Positions 35,830 through 48,721 of a stretch of 64,000 bases of DNA are shown piece by piece (the first letter of the stretch is position 1; each line of letters opens with the position of its first letter). The position numbers were made by a program, and so were the translations under genes. This DNA comes from Lysinibacter cavernae. Its GTDB lineage: Bacteria; Actinomycetota; Actinomycetes; Actinomycetales; Microbacteriaceae. Location: assembly GCF_011758565.1 (NCBI RefSeq), contig NZ_JAAMOX010000002.1, positions 620,001-684,000 of the forward strand, read 5' to 3'. The notes under the pieces were generated by a model that saw only the letters and a list, made by a program, of their open reading frames with translations, made no database searches and had not been told where the DNA came from.

Positions 35830-36635
35830 TCGCAGGCAACTCCATCGCCGTCTCGATCGAGGTCGTAGAGGTCGGTACCGATCACGTAGACGGGTCCGCG
35901 TACATACGCGGGCCCGTTTCCGCTTCCGCCCTCGCAGTCAACGTCGGATGCAATGGGAACGCAGGCTCCCGAATAATTGGGGTCGCAGCCCGCAGGCGCC
36001 TCTTGAACGGGCGCAGGTGCTGGTGCGGGTTGCTGCGTACCAACAGCCGTGACCGCGTGGATTGGTGCGGTTGTGATCGCATCGGACGTGATTGACCTGG
36101 CGGTTTCTTTGCCGTCAGTAAGTACGACGGTGTAGGTAATGGTGCGGACGCCAGGGATGCCGGTCACACGGACAGCAGTCGTTCCCACCAGCATCGTCGG
36201 ATCCTCGACGGTCTGCTCCTCAAAGGGGACGGCCGTCGTCTCCGTGAGCGTTGTCGTCTTGATCACAGGAGTCGGGGTTATCTTTGTGGGCGTTGGGCTG
36301 CTCGAGGGCGTCGCAGAAGGGCTTGCTGTAGCAACGAGTGGCACAGCCTGGTTGTCTCTGTTGTCACCCGCGGCGGAGAGTGGGGCGCTCACAACGAGCG
36401 CAACAAAAGAGACGGCAGTCAGTATCCCTGCCACCTTTCGACTGCGAACCCTAAACAGCTCTACCCGTCCTCGGACGAGCCCGTAAATGCCAACGCCTAG
36501 GCTCATCATGCAGAGTACGGCCAGAAACGAGAAGAAACCTCCGCTCAAGAGCACCACGAGCAGAATCACGGCGGCCAACCCCGAAAAGACAAGGGCGGCA
36601 ATGCGTGCAGGATGAGTTGAGGTTGCGGGCTGCAT
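35826..36635 (-). CDS. Membrane protein with G5-like and excalibur domains
   Basis: 269 residues. Two or three hydrophobic segments lie in the first ~95 residues, followed by a Pro/Ser/Thr-rich linker and a G5-like domain (about 125-195, TTLTETTAVPFEEQTVEDPTM onward). A C-terminal excalibur calcium-binding motif (DLYDLDRDGDGVACD) has Cys residues that probably form disulfides outside the cell. G5 domains bind N-acetylglucosamine-type glycans, so wall association is likely. Its stop codon overlaps that of actP (CTAG). Confidence 0.82.
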   Translation of the reverse strand: MQPATSTHPARIAALVFSGLAAVILLVVLLSGGFFSFLAVLCMMSLGVGIYGLVRGRVELFRVRSRKVAGILTAVSFVALVVSAPLSAAGDNRDNQAVPLVATASPSATPSSSPTPTKITPTPVIKTTTLTETTAVPFEEQTVEDPTMLVGTTAVRVTGIPGVRTITYTVVLTDGKETARSITSDAITTAPIHAVTAVGTQQPAPAPAPVQEAPAGCDPNYSGACVPIASDVDCEGGSGNGPAYVRGPVYVIGTDLYDLDRDGDGVACD

Positions 36636-36810
36636 GGGGGGATACTTCCGTCTTCATTGACTATCGCTCGTGTGCCCGACCTCTATTTATGGTTAACGCA
36701 CAAAGCCACTCTAGTCGGTGCGATCACGCCAACCGAATCAACGATCGTGGCGTAACCCCAGCTACTGAGTGGCTAAGTCACAAAATCCCGTTTGTTTGAG
36801 TTAAACAAGG

Positions 36811-36842
36811 GAGCCCCACACACCAACAGGTATGCGGGGCTC
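36811..36842 (-). terminator. rRNA operon terminator
   Basis: GAGCCCC and GGGGCTC arms with an 18-nt loop, followed on the minus strand by CCCTTGTTTAA, about 20 nt after the 5S gene. Confidence 0.8.
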
Positions 36843-36860
36843 AACCTCTTATAAAAGAAG

Positions 36861-36977
36861 TCCGGCGGTGACCTACTCTCCCACAGGGTCCCCCCTGCAG
36901 TACCATCGGCGCTGCGAGTCTTAGCTTCCGGGTTCGGAATGTAACCGGGCGTTTCCCTCGCGCTATAGCCGCCGAAA
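36861..36977 (-). rRNA. rrf: 5S ribosomal RNA
   Basis: About 117 nt on the minus strand, with complementary ends (TTTCGGCGG near the 5' end, CCGCCGGA at the 3' end) and the conserved loop around CCGAACCCGGAAGCTAAG. Ends are approximate by a few bases. Confidence 0.95.
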
Positions 36978-37130
36978 CACTATCGACAACCCACCAACAA
37001 ATGGCGGGATGCCAGGTTTCGACAAAACAAAGCAACAAAAATTGTTCTTCATTCTGTGTGTTCCCGACCGTATATCGAGAACCACAAAGTGGACGCAAAC
37101 ATCACAACAAGAAATTATCAAGTATAGAAA

Positions 37131-42229
<5,099 letters not shown>

Positions 42230-42431
42230 TGATTAACAAGCAACAAACCAAAAGGCCTGCGCTAAACATAAAGCAGCCCAACCACCGGAATAGGCGGAAA
42301 AGGCTGCGAGTTCGAAACTGACAGAACAAATCATTACTGACTTGCTTTGTTGTTCAATATTTTTCCAAAGGAATCTCTTCACCCAACCAGATAGGTTGAG
42401 CTAACGAGTCTTTTTGGCATTTGACATTGTG

Positions 42432-42453
42432 CACGCTGTTGAGTTCTCAAGGA
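42432..42453 (-). promoter_or_regulatory. boxA-like element of rRNA leader
   Basis: The minus strand reads TCCTTGAGAACTCAACAGCG here, the conserved actinobacterial pre-16S leader element for antitermination/processing. A related element occurs in the 16S-23S spacer. Confidence 0.7.
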
Positions 42454-42505
42454 CCAGACGCACTAGAGTTTCAGTTTCTCAACCTGCCCTCTAGGCAACT
42501 TCTCT

Positions 42506-42534
42506 ATCCTACCAGCTCCTGGAGTTCCTGTCAA
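42506..42534 (-). promoter_or_regulatory. rRNA promoter, TTGACA-N17-TAGGAT
   Basis: -35 TTGACA at 42529-42534 and -10 TAGGAT at 42506-42511 with a 17-nt spacer, about 280 nt upstream of the mature 16S. Confidence 0.82.
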
Positions 42535-42830
42535 ATCGTGTTTCTCGCAAATTATTTGACGCGAAGAAACCGAACCTGACTCTCACAAGAGCGGGAGTTA
42601 TATCTTCACACTAAACCGCAACAAACACAAATGCGCCTGAAACAATCTCGGTGAGATAAGTGGTCCCACTTGAGGCCGGCGAGCAATCCGCTCTGCCGCA
42701 CCTTTGGGGTACTTGGAATACATTACGGCGAATACGACACCTCCGCAAATCCAAAACCACCACACCACCCCAAAAACCCCGACAAACCAACAAAAACGAC
42801 TTTCCCCAACCAAACATCCCGGGCGTGTCG

Positions 42831-42870
42831 CACCCCACAACCCCACCCACAACCCCACAACCCCACAACC
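42831..42870 (+). repeat. CCCCACAA-type low-complexity repeat
   Basis: Imperfect reiteration of ACAACCCC with one CCCACCC interruption, noncoding, upstream of the rRNA promoter. Confidence 0.7.
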
Positions 42871-42971
42871 ATTTGCGAGTTTCTGCCGAAAAACCCAGAA
42901 AAGGGAACAGAAAATCACAAATAGATGCAGGTTCGGAGCGTGCGGTTGCGATTAGTTGGGGCAGGACTTGG

Positions 42972-44429
42972 TTAGAAGGGGTAGGGGGCGATTTCGGGGC
43001 GGACCGTCAGCCACTGTGTTTCGGTGAAGGCCTCGATGTTTGCGGATGCTCCCCCAAACCGCGAGCCGGTGCCAGAGGAACCCACTCCCCCGAACGGCGC
43101 GTTGGCCTCATCGGAAACGGTCTGCTCGTTGATGTGGATCTTTCCGGAATGAAGTTGATCGGCGACCTGCATCGCGAGGCCTACCTCACCGAGGATCCCG
43201 ACCGAGAGCCCGTACTCGCTTGCGTTCGTGAGTTCAACCGCCTCCTCAACGGTTGAGAACCTCACCACCGGCGCAACAGGCCCAAAGATCTCCTCCACCC
43301 AGGCCGGATTCGTCGGCTCTAGATCGGCAAGGACCGTTGGCGCAAAGAACAGGTCCTTGTAGGTGCCACCCGCGGCAACGCGGGCGCCGGCATCCGTTGC
43401 CCGCTCCACGAGGGATGCAACTCGGTCGCGCTGGACATCGTTGATGAGCGGACCAAGTGCAACCTGCCCGGAGGCGGGATCCCCAACAGGGAGCGCAACC
43501 GCCTTCTCTGCAAGGGCCGCGACGTAGTCGTCATAGAGACTCTCGTGAACGAGATGCCTGCCAGTAGTCATACAGATCTGGCCCTGGTGAAGGAACGAAC
43601 CAAACGCACCTGCGGATGCGGCGCGATGCAGGTCGGCACCAGGCAAGACGATGAGTGCGTTGTTGCCACCGAGTTCCAGGTGCGTGCGCTTAAGGTGGCG
43701 TGCGCCAAGTTCTCCAACGCGGCGACCCGCTGCGGTAGAACCGGTGAACGACACCACGCGGACTTCGGGAGCCGAGACGACGGCCTCCCCAACATCCACG
43801 CCGCCCGGCAGCAAATGGAGCAGGCCAGGAGGAAGTCCAGCCTCCTCAAAGATGCGCACGAGAGCGACGCCGCCGGAAACGGTAGTTCGTGGATCTGGCT
43901 TGAGCAGTACGGCATTGCCTAGTGCAAGCGCTGGAGCCACCGAACGAATCGACAAGATCAGCGGAAAATTGAACGGCGCGATGACGCTCACAACTCCGGC
44001 AGGCAACCGCCTCGCAAATGACCAGCGGTCCTCGTTCGAGCTCAGGACATCGCCGTGGGGATGGGAGGGAAGACCCGCCGCCTCGAAGCACTCGTTTGCC
44101 GCAATATGAGTTTCGAGACCGGCCTTCGTCGGAACACTCCCTGCCTCACGAATGATCCACTGCTGGATCTCTTCGGCGTGGGTCTCCCAGAGATCGCCGG
44201 CGCGACGCAGAACAGCAGCGCGCTCTTCGGGCTTCTTGTCCGCCCACTCACGTTGAGCGTGAGCTGCCTCGGATGCTGACCGCAAGACGTCGTCGGCAGT
44301 GGCGACACCAACCCGGCCCAGCTCTGCACCGGTTGCTGGCTCATGTACGGCAGCTGATCCACCAGAACCGGCAACCCAGCCGCCGCGATAGATCTTGCCG
44401 TCCCACAGTTTGGCATCTAGTAACGTCAT
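42972..44429 (-). CDS. NAD(P)-dependent aldehyde dehydrogenase, benzaldehyde/vanillin type
   Basis: 485 residues. The catalytic Cys lies in HQGQICMTTGRH (about 290) and the general base Glu in THLELGGNN (about 255); VIAPFNFPL and SFTGSTAAGRRVG form the coenzyme site. The GQICM form of the Cys motif is common in aromatic (benzaldehyde, vanillin, salicylaldehyde) dehydrogenases, so an aromatic or short aldehyde substrate is likely. SD GAGGAGG lies 5 nt before the ATG. It stands alone downstream of the zur-znu block, with no aromatic-degradation gene nearby. Confidence 0.9.
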   Translation of the reverse strand: MTLLDAKLWDGKIYRGGWVAGSGGSAAVHEPATGAELGRVGVATADDVLRSASEAAHAQREWADKKPEERAAVLRRAGDLWETHAEEIQQWIIREAGSVPTKAGLETHIAANECFEAAGLPSHPHGDVLSSNEDRWSFARRLPAGVVSVIAPFNFPLILSIRSVAPALALGNAVLLKPDPRTTVSGGVALVRIFEEAGLPPGLLHLLPGGVDVGEAVVSAPEVRVVSFTGSTAAGRRVGELGARHLKRTHLELGGNNALIVLPGADLHRAASAGAFGSFLHQGQICMTTGRHLVHESLYDDYVAALAEKAVALPVGDPASGQVALGPLINDVQRDRVASLVERATDAGARVAAGGTYKDLFFAPTVLADLEPTNPAWVEEIFGPVAPVVRFSTVEEAVELTNASEYGLSVGILGEVGLAMQVADQLHSGKIHINEQTVSDEANAPFGGVGSSGTGSRFGGASANIEAFTETQWLTVRPEIAPYPF

Positions 44430-44550
44430 CGTTCCTCCTCAAACCCGGTGAGCTCACCGTGCAGTGGCCCACATCTTGCAACCACGTTAGCGGCCCCGGC
44501 TGAGTAGGAGCTCGGTTCCGCATCAACAACAGAACGAGTGGATGACCGAG

Positions 44551-44958
44551 CTAGGCTGTCGCTGCTTTGGCCGAGCACTCCGCACACAGACCGAAGACGT
44601 CAACAACGTGATGCGCATCGGTAAAGCCGTTCTCGGCGGCAACCTGCTGAGCCCACGACTCAACATCGTGCGCGGCAATCTCAACGGTCTTGCCGCACTT
44701 TCGGCAGATGAGGTGGTGGTGGTGCCCACTGGAATCGCAAGCTCGGTAGAGGCTCTCGCCCTCTGGCGACTGCAGCGAATCCGCGTCGCCGGCCGTGGCC
44801 AGATCGGCAAGTGCCCTGTAGACGGTAGCCAGGCCGATCGGCGAACCACCATCGCGAAGGGTTGCATGAAGCGTCTGAGCACTCACAAACCCGGTTTCGG
44901 AGTCGAGAGCGTCTCGAACAGCTTCACGCTGCCACGTATTGCGCCTCACTACAGCCAC
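44551..44958 (-). CDS. zur: Zinc uptake regulator Zur (Fur family)
   Basis: 135 residues, the usual Fur length. It has the winged-helix domain (ETGFVSAQTLHATLRDGG, IGLATVYRALADL), HHHHLICRKCGKTVEI with regulatory His and structural Cys, and the second Cys pair in GLCAECSAK. Its position at the end of the znu operon points to zinc. I chose GTG 44958 because AGAGGAGG precedes it; this start lies 35 nt inside the upstream permease gene. The 15-bp palindrome at 48588-48602 is its probable operator. Confidence 0.92.
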   Translation of the reverse strand: MAVVRRNTWQREAVRDALDSETGFVSAQTLHATLRDGGSPIGLATVYRALADLATAGDADSLQSPEGESLYRACDSSGHHHHLICRKCGKTVEIAAHDVESWAQQVAAENGFTDAHHVVDVFGLCAECSAKAATA

Positions 44959-45763
44959 GATTCCTCCTCTCTCCACGGTAGCGCTTGACGCGATCAAAGA
45001 CCACCGCAGCCACAAAGAGGGCACAGGCTGTGAGCGAAATTGACCCACCGGCCGCGATTGCAAAAATCCGGGAGAACCACAGACCCCCAACGCCAGACAG
45101 GATGCCAAACAGCACGGCGAGCGGAATCATCCACTCAACCCGCTTGATAAGCAGTCGGGCGCTCACGGCCGGCCCGGCAATGAGCGCAATGGAGAGGATG
45201 GAGCCAACGGCTGGCATCGCAACAACAACCGTGGCTGCAATGAGCGCAAGCGAGGCCAAATCAATTGCGGCTGGCCGGAATCCGGCAACGCGGAAGCCCT
45301 GCGGATCAAAGCTTGAGAAGAGCAGTTCTTTGCCAGCGACAAGGATGAGGGCAAGTGCCGCCACAAAGACCACGCCGGTTGCCCAAATATCCCCTGGCGA
45401 AACCGTAAGAATCGAGCCGACCAAGAAGGTATCAACCTGCAGCGACATGCCCCGGTTGAGCGATTGCAGCAGCGCACCGAGGGCAAATCCAAACGTGAGC
45501 ACAACGCCAGAGGCCACCTGGCTGCCCTGCCGGTGCACGCGCGAAATACCAAGCATGATGAGGACCAAGACCACACTAAACACCGCGGCGCCCAGCAGGA
45601 TATTCAGCCCAAGAAGAGCAGCGACCACGCCACCAGGGAACGTTGCGTGGGTGAGGGCGACAGTGAAGAATGCCCGCTTTCGGAGCACAACGATTGTGCC
45701 AACAATGCCACTCAGCGCCCCAAGGAGGACGGCCTCGAGCATGGCAAGTTCGAAGAATCCCAT
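44924..45763 (-). CDS. znuB: Zinc ABC transporter permease (second copy)
   Basis: 279 residues with about eight membrane segments, ABC-3 family. LRKRAFFTVALTHATFPGGVVAA near residue 27 and SFDPQGFRVAGFRP near 150 are permease family hallmarks. It starts on a TAATG overlap with the preceding permease. Two tandem permease genes suggest a heterodimeric channel. The 3' end overlaps zur by 35 nt. Confidence 0.92.
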   Translation of the reverse strand: MGFFELAMLEAVLLGALSGIVGTIVVLRKRAFFTVALTHATFPGGVVAALLGLNILLGAAVFSVVLVLIMLGISRVHRQGSQVASGVVLTFGFALGALLQSLNRGMSLQVDTFLVGSILTVSPGDIWATGVVFVAALALILVAGKELLFSSFDPQGFRVAGFRPAAIDLASLALIAATVVVAMPAVGSILSIALIAGPAVSARLLIKRVEWMIPLAVLFGILSGVGGLWFSRIFAIAAGGSISLTACALFVAAVVFDRVKRYRGERRNRGCSEAQYVAA

Positions 45764-46650
45764 TAGTGGGCCACCCCACTATGAGCACGCAGCTGGCTGC
45801 GACGAGCGATGCGAAGCGTAATCACGTGCGCAAGCAGCACAATCGCGTAGATCACGATGAGGATGATCACGATGAGCGAACCGGGTGATGGCGTGAGATC
45901 AAACTCAATCGACGCGTAAAAGCTCGAGAGCAAGCCGAGCCAGCCAGACAGCGCTGCCGCGACGATTGCGATGGGCGTGAGCCACAGCATCCGCCTCGTG
46001 ATGAGTCGACCGATCGCGACGGGCACGATCAGCAGGGCAAGCACCAAAAGGTTGCCAAGCGCCTGAGAACCGGCGACCACCAAGAACGCAATCGCACAGT
46101 TGAACAGCAGCTCGATGGGCAGCGAACGGAATCCGGCTGCCCGAAAACCAACGGGGTCAAACGAGAGGAACACCTGCATCCGCCACGACACCAACACCAT
46201 AAGCACCGCGAGCGCACCAACGATGATGATCTGGATGAGCTGCGATTCGGTGACCGTGAGCACGCTGCCAAACAGCAGTTGCTCAAGCTGGCTCACATAG
46301 TTGGTTTCGCGTGAAACGATGACAATACCGAGGCTAAAGCTGCCGGCGAGGACCACGGCGATCGCGGCATCCGACCCAACGCCCCTTCGGCTGACCAGTG
46401 TGAGGATGCCAGCCGCGATGACACCCGCAACGAGGGCACCCGGCAGTAGACCGTCAGTGCCGCTCACAACAAACCCAACCACCAGCCCAGGGAACACCGC
46501 GTGCACAAGGCCGTCGCTGATGAACTCTAGGTTGCGCAGGTTGATAAACAGGCCAACGACACCACTCGCAACCGCAAGCACCAGCACGGTGACGAGCGCC
46601 CTCGACATGAACGGGAGCGCAAACGGGTCTGTGAAAAAACTGAGGTCCAC
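45763..46650 (-). CDS. znuB: Zinc ABC transporter permease (first copy)
   Basis: 295 residues, ABC-3 family integral membrane protein with about eight segments. INLRNLEFISDGLVHAVFPG near 37 and SFDPVGFRAAGFRSLPIE near 165 match the second permease at equivalent positions. It follows znuC by 2 nt and overlaps the next permease by one base. Confidence 0.92.
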   Translation of the reverse strand: MDLSFFTDPFALPFMSRALVTVLVLAVASGVVGLFINLRNLEFISDGLVHAVFPGLVVGFVVSGTDGLLPGALVAGVIAAGILTLVSRRGVGSDAAIAVVLAGSFSLGIVIVSRETNYVSQLEQLLFGSVLTVTESQLIQIIIVGALAVLMVLVSWRMQVFLSFDPVGFRAAGFRSLPIELLFNCAIAFLVVAGSQALGNLLVLALLIVPVAIGRLITRRMLWLTPIAIVAAALSGWLGLLSSFYASIEFDLTPSPGSLIVIILIVIYAIVLLAHVITLRIARRSQLRAHSGVAH

Positions 46651-46652
46651 GA

Positions 46653-47423
46653 TTAGTCGTGCTCGTGTCCCGTTGGGACAACCGAGTGATCGTCGACGTG
46701 CGCGAGGCTTCCCTCGAAGGTCTGCTCCACAAGAGGGAGCTTAAGCGTTTCCTCAACAGGCCCGTATGCGATGAGCTTCTTGTTGAGCAGCATGACCTTT
46801 GTACACACCACTCGTGCAAGCTGCAGGTCATGCGTTGACGTCACAATCGTGACGCCGTCGTCGCGAAGCGAATTGAGCGTTGCAAGCAGCGCCGAGCGGT
46901 TATGTTGGTCGAGGCCGTTGAACGGTTCGTCGAGCAGCAACAGCTCCGGCTCGACCGTGAGCGCCCTCGCGAGCAGGCCACGCTGCTGCTGGCCGCCCGA
47001 CAGCTCACCAAACATCCGGCCGGCCTGGTCGGTGAGACCAACCCGCTCGATCGCGTCATCAACCAATTGCTTATCGCGCTTGCCCGGCCAGCGCATGAGG
47101 CCAAGCGAGCGATAGCGCCCCATCATGACCACCTGGCGGAGGCTCACCGGAAACTCGCGGTCAACATCGCTGAGCTGAGAGAGGTACCCAACTCGGGGCA
47201 AGGCCCAACGAGGAGAGCCTCCGAGCACGTGGACTTCGCCACCAACAACATCCACCAGTCCGAGAATGCCCTTCAGCAGGGTGGATTTGCCGGAACCGTT
47301 TGGCCCAACAAGAGCCACGGCGTCGCCGCGTTCAACCGTTGCGGTCACGTCGCTCAGCTGGGGCGCGGCCCCGTATGAGAATGATGCGTGCCGCAGGTCG
47401 ATTGCGGGAGATTGTTGGTTCAC
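46653..47423 (-). CDS. znuC: Zinc ABC transporter ATPase
   Basis: 256 residues. Walker A GPNGSGKST (about 40-48), Q-loop LSQLSDVD, signature LSGGQQQR, Walker B LLLLDEPFNGLD and the His switch STHDL are all intact. GTG start. Closest to ZnuC/manganese-type ATPases, and placed between the binding protein and two permeases. The C-terminal tail HVDDHSVVPTGHEHD is His-rich, as often seen in zinc-transport ATPases. Confidence 0.93.
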   Translation of the reverse strand: MNQQSPAIDLRHASFSYGAAPQLSDVTATVERGDAVALVGPNGSGKSTLLKGILGLVDVVGGEVHVLGGSPRWALPRVGYLSQLSDVDREFPVSLRQVVMMGRYRSLGLMRWPGKRDKQLVDDAIERVGLTDQAGRMFGELSGGQQQRGLLARALTVEPELLLLDEPFNGLDQHNRSALLATLNSLRDDGVTIVTSTHDLQLARVVCTKVMLLNKKLIAYGPVEETLKLPLVEQTFEGSLAHVDDHSVVPTGHEHD

Positions 47424-47468
47424 GGAACTACTCTATGCCTACGGAAGAACGACTGATGTCTGCTGCCC

Positions 47469-48518
47469 TTACTCAAGCCCGGCCGGAACTGGAGTTGGGG
47501 TGACGCCCCACGACTCGAGGATGACCTGGGTGTTATGGATGGTGGACAAAATATAGGTGTCGCCACCTGAGCCCGGTGCACCAAGCGAGTCGCCAAAGAG
47601 CGCGTTATCTCCGGAATAGACCTCAACGCCGGCAGCCTTTGCGATTGCCGTTGCCGTTTTATCGCTGATCGAGCTCTCAGAGAAAATTGCCTTCACCCCG
47701 AGCTCCTTGATCTTGGTGACAAGCGCATCAATTTCGGTTGCACTCGGTTCGGCGTTGTCCTCAAAGCTGGGGATAATCGAACCGACAAACGTGATGTCAT
47801 AGGCGTCAAGGAAATAGTGGAACGCGTCGTGATTGCTCACCACGAGTCGTTGGTCAGCGGGGACCTTGCTGACATTTGATTGAATCCAGGAATCCAACTC
47901 GTCAAGCTTGGTGTTGTACGCCTGCGCGTTTTGCGTGAAGGGCGTGTCCTGCTCGCCGCGTTCCGTTGCGGCTTTGGTCAGTCCCTCCGCAATGTTATTG
48001 ACCATGATTTTGGCGTTGGCCGGGTCGGTCCAGATGTGCGGATTGCCCTCGGCCGATTCTGCATCGTGGTCGTGATCGTCGCCCTCGGCATGTTCGTGGC
48101 CCTCGTGACTGTCCTCATCACCATGATCGTGATCGTGATCGTGATCGTGATCGCCACTCAGCGTGATGCCCGTGCTGCTGTCGATGGTGACGCCGTGAAA
48201 TCCTGACGCCTCAATAGCTGAATCAAGGAACTCTTCGAGCCCGGCCCCATTGGTGACAAGAACATCCGCAGCCGCGAGTTTTGCGAGATCTGCCGGCGTC
48301 GGATCAAAGTGGTGCGCGCTCGCGCCAGGGGCGAGAAGCTGCGTGAACTCGATATCGTCGCCGCCTACGTTCTTGGTGAAGTCGCCAACCTGTGTGGTTG
48401 TTGCGACCACCTTGAGCGTGTCGCCAGAGCCCGACGCAGAGGATGACGCGGTGCAGCCCGTGGCGGCGAGCGCCGTGGCGAGAAGCAGTGCTGGAATTGC
48501 GATGACGTATCGCTTCAT
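47469..48518 (-). CDS. znuA: Zinc-binding lipoprotein of ABC transporter
   Basis: 349 residues. MKRYVIAIPALLLATALAATGC is a lipoprotein signal peptide with lipobox ATGC, so it is anchored outside the membrane. The cluster 9 (A-1) fold keeps metal ligands in SAHHFDPTP, EGNPHIWTDP and SNHDAFHYFLDAY. A His/Asp-rich loop (about 123-155, DHDHDHDHDHGDED start) is the zinc-collecting loop typical of ZnuA. The ATG at 48518 is chosen over the upstream in-frame start at 48575 because the signal peptide starts here. The promoter carries a Zur box. Confidence 0.95.
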   Translation of the reverse strand: MKRYVIAIPALLLATALAATGCTASSSASGSGDTLKVVATTTQVGDFTKNVGGDDIEFTQLLAPGASAHHFDPTPADLAKLAAADVLVTNGAGLEEFLDSAIEASGFHGVTIDSSTGITLSGDHDHDHDHDHGDEDSHEGHEHAEGDDHDHDAESAEGNPHIWTDPANAKIMVNNIAEGLTKAATERGEQDTPFTQNAQAYNTKLDELDSWIQSNVSKVPADQRLVVSNHDAFHYFLDAYDITFVGSIIPSFEDNAEPSATEIDALVTKIKELGVKAIFSESSISDKTATAIAKAAGVEVYSGDNALFGDSLGAPGSGGDTYILSTIHNTQVILESWGVTPTPVPAGLE

Positions 48519-48574
48519 GGAGTGTGGTGCCTTATCTAGCTTGTTTTGGCCCGGCGCTGCTGCCGGAGAGCTCA

Positions 48575-48603
48575 AGAATAACCCTAATGATAACGATTAT
48601 CAA
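48575..48603 (-). promoter_or_regulatory. znuA promoter, TTGATA-N17-TATTCT
   Basis: -35 at 48598-48603, -10 at 48575-48580, 17-nt spacer. The Zur palindrome covers the -35 and part of the spacer. Confidence 0.75.
48588..48602. promoter_or_regulatory. Zur operator
   Basis: TGATAACGATTATCA has TGATAA/TTATCA arms and matches the actinobacterial Zur-box type. It overlaps the znuA -35, so zinc-loaded Zur should block transcription. Confidence 0.85.
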
Positions 48604-48645
48604 GTCACATAGCCCCCGCTCGTACTGGCAGCCCGCGCGTCATCC

Positions 48646-48674
48646 TGGACTTTTATACCCCTGGGGGGTATATT
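48646..48674 (+). promoter_or_regulatory. copB promoter, TGGACT-N17-TATATT
   Basis: -35 TGGACT (48646-48651), -10 TATATT (48669-48674), 17-nt spacer occupied by the CsoR palindrome. Confidence 0.65.
48654..48672. promoter_or_regulatory. CsoR-type copper operator
   Basis: TATACCCCTGGGGGGTATA is a 19-bp GC-cored palindrome, the form bound by copper-sensing CsoR repressors. It fills the spacer of the copB promoter. No csoR gene is in the window. Confidence 0.82.
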
Positions 48675-48721
48675 AGCCTGCGTGTGGATAACGTCACACA
48701 CCATCGCCGAGGAGGTACGCA

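Larger units (their letters stand above)
42230..42971. other. rRNA leader/promoter region and C-rich spacer
   Basis: 742 bp without a gene. The left part is the rRNA leader (boxA-like element at 42432-42453, promoter at 42506-42534). The right part, 42730-42900, is low-complexity C/A-rich DNA with CCCCACAA reiterations (42831-42870). The open frames here have no family likeness. Confidence 0.8.

Noticed and set aside
42598-42918. 106-codon minus-strand frame upstream of the rRNA promoter
   Set aside because: Gly/Trp/Val-rich low-complexity product of C/A-rich DNA, without ribosome binding site or family likeness.
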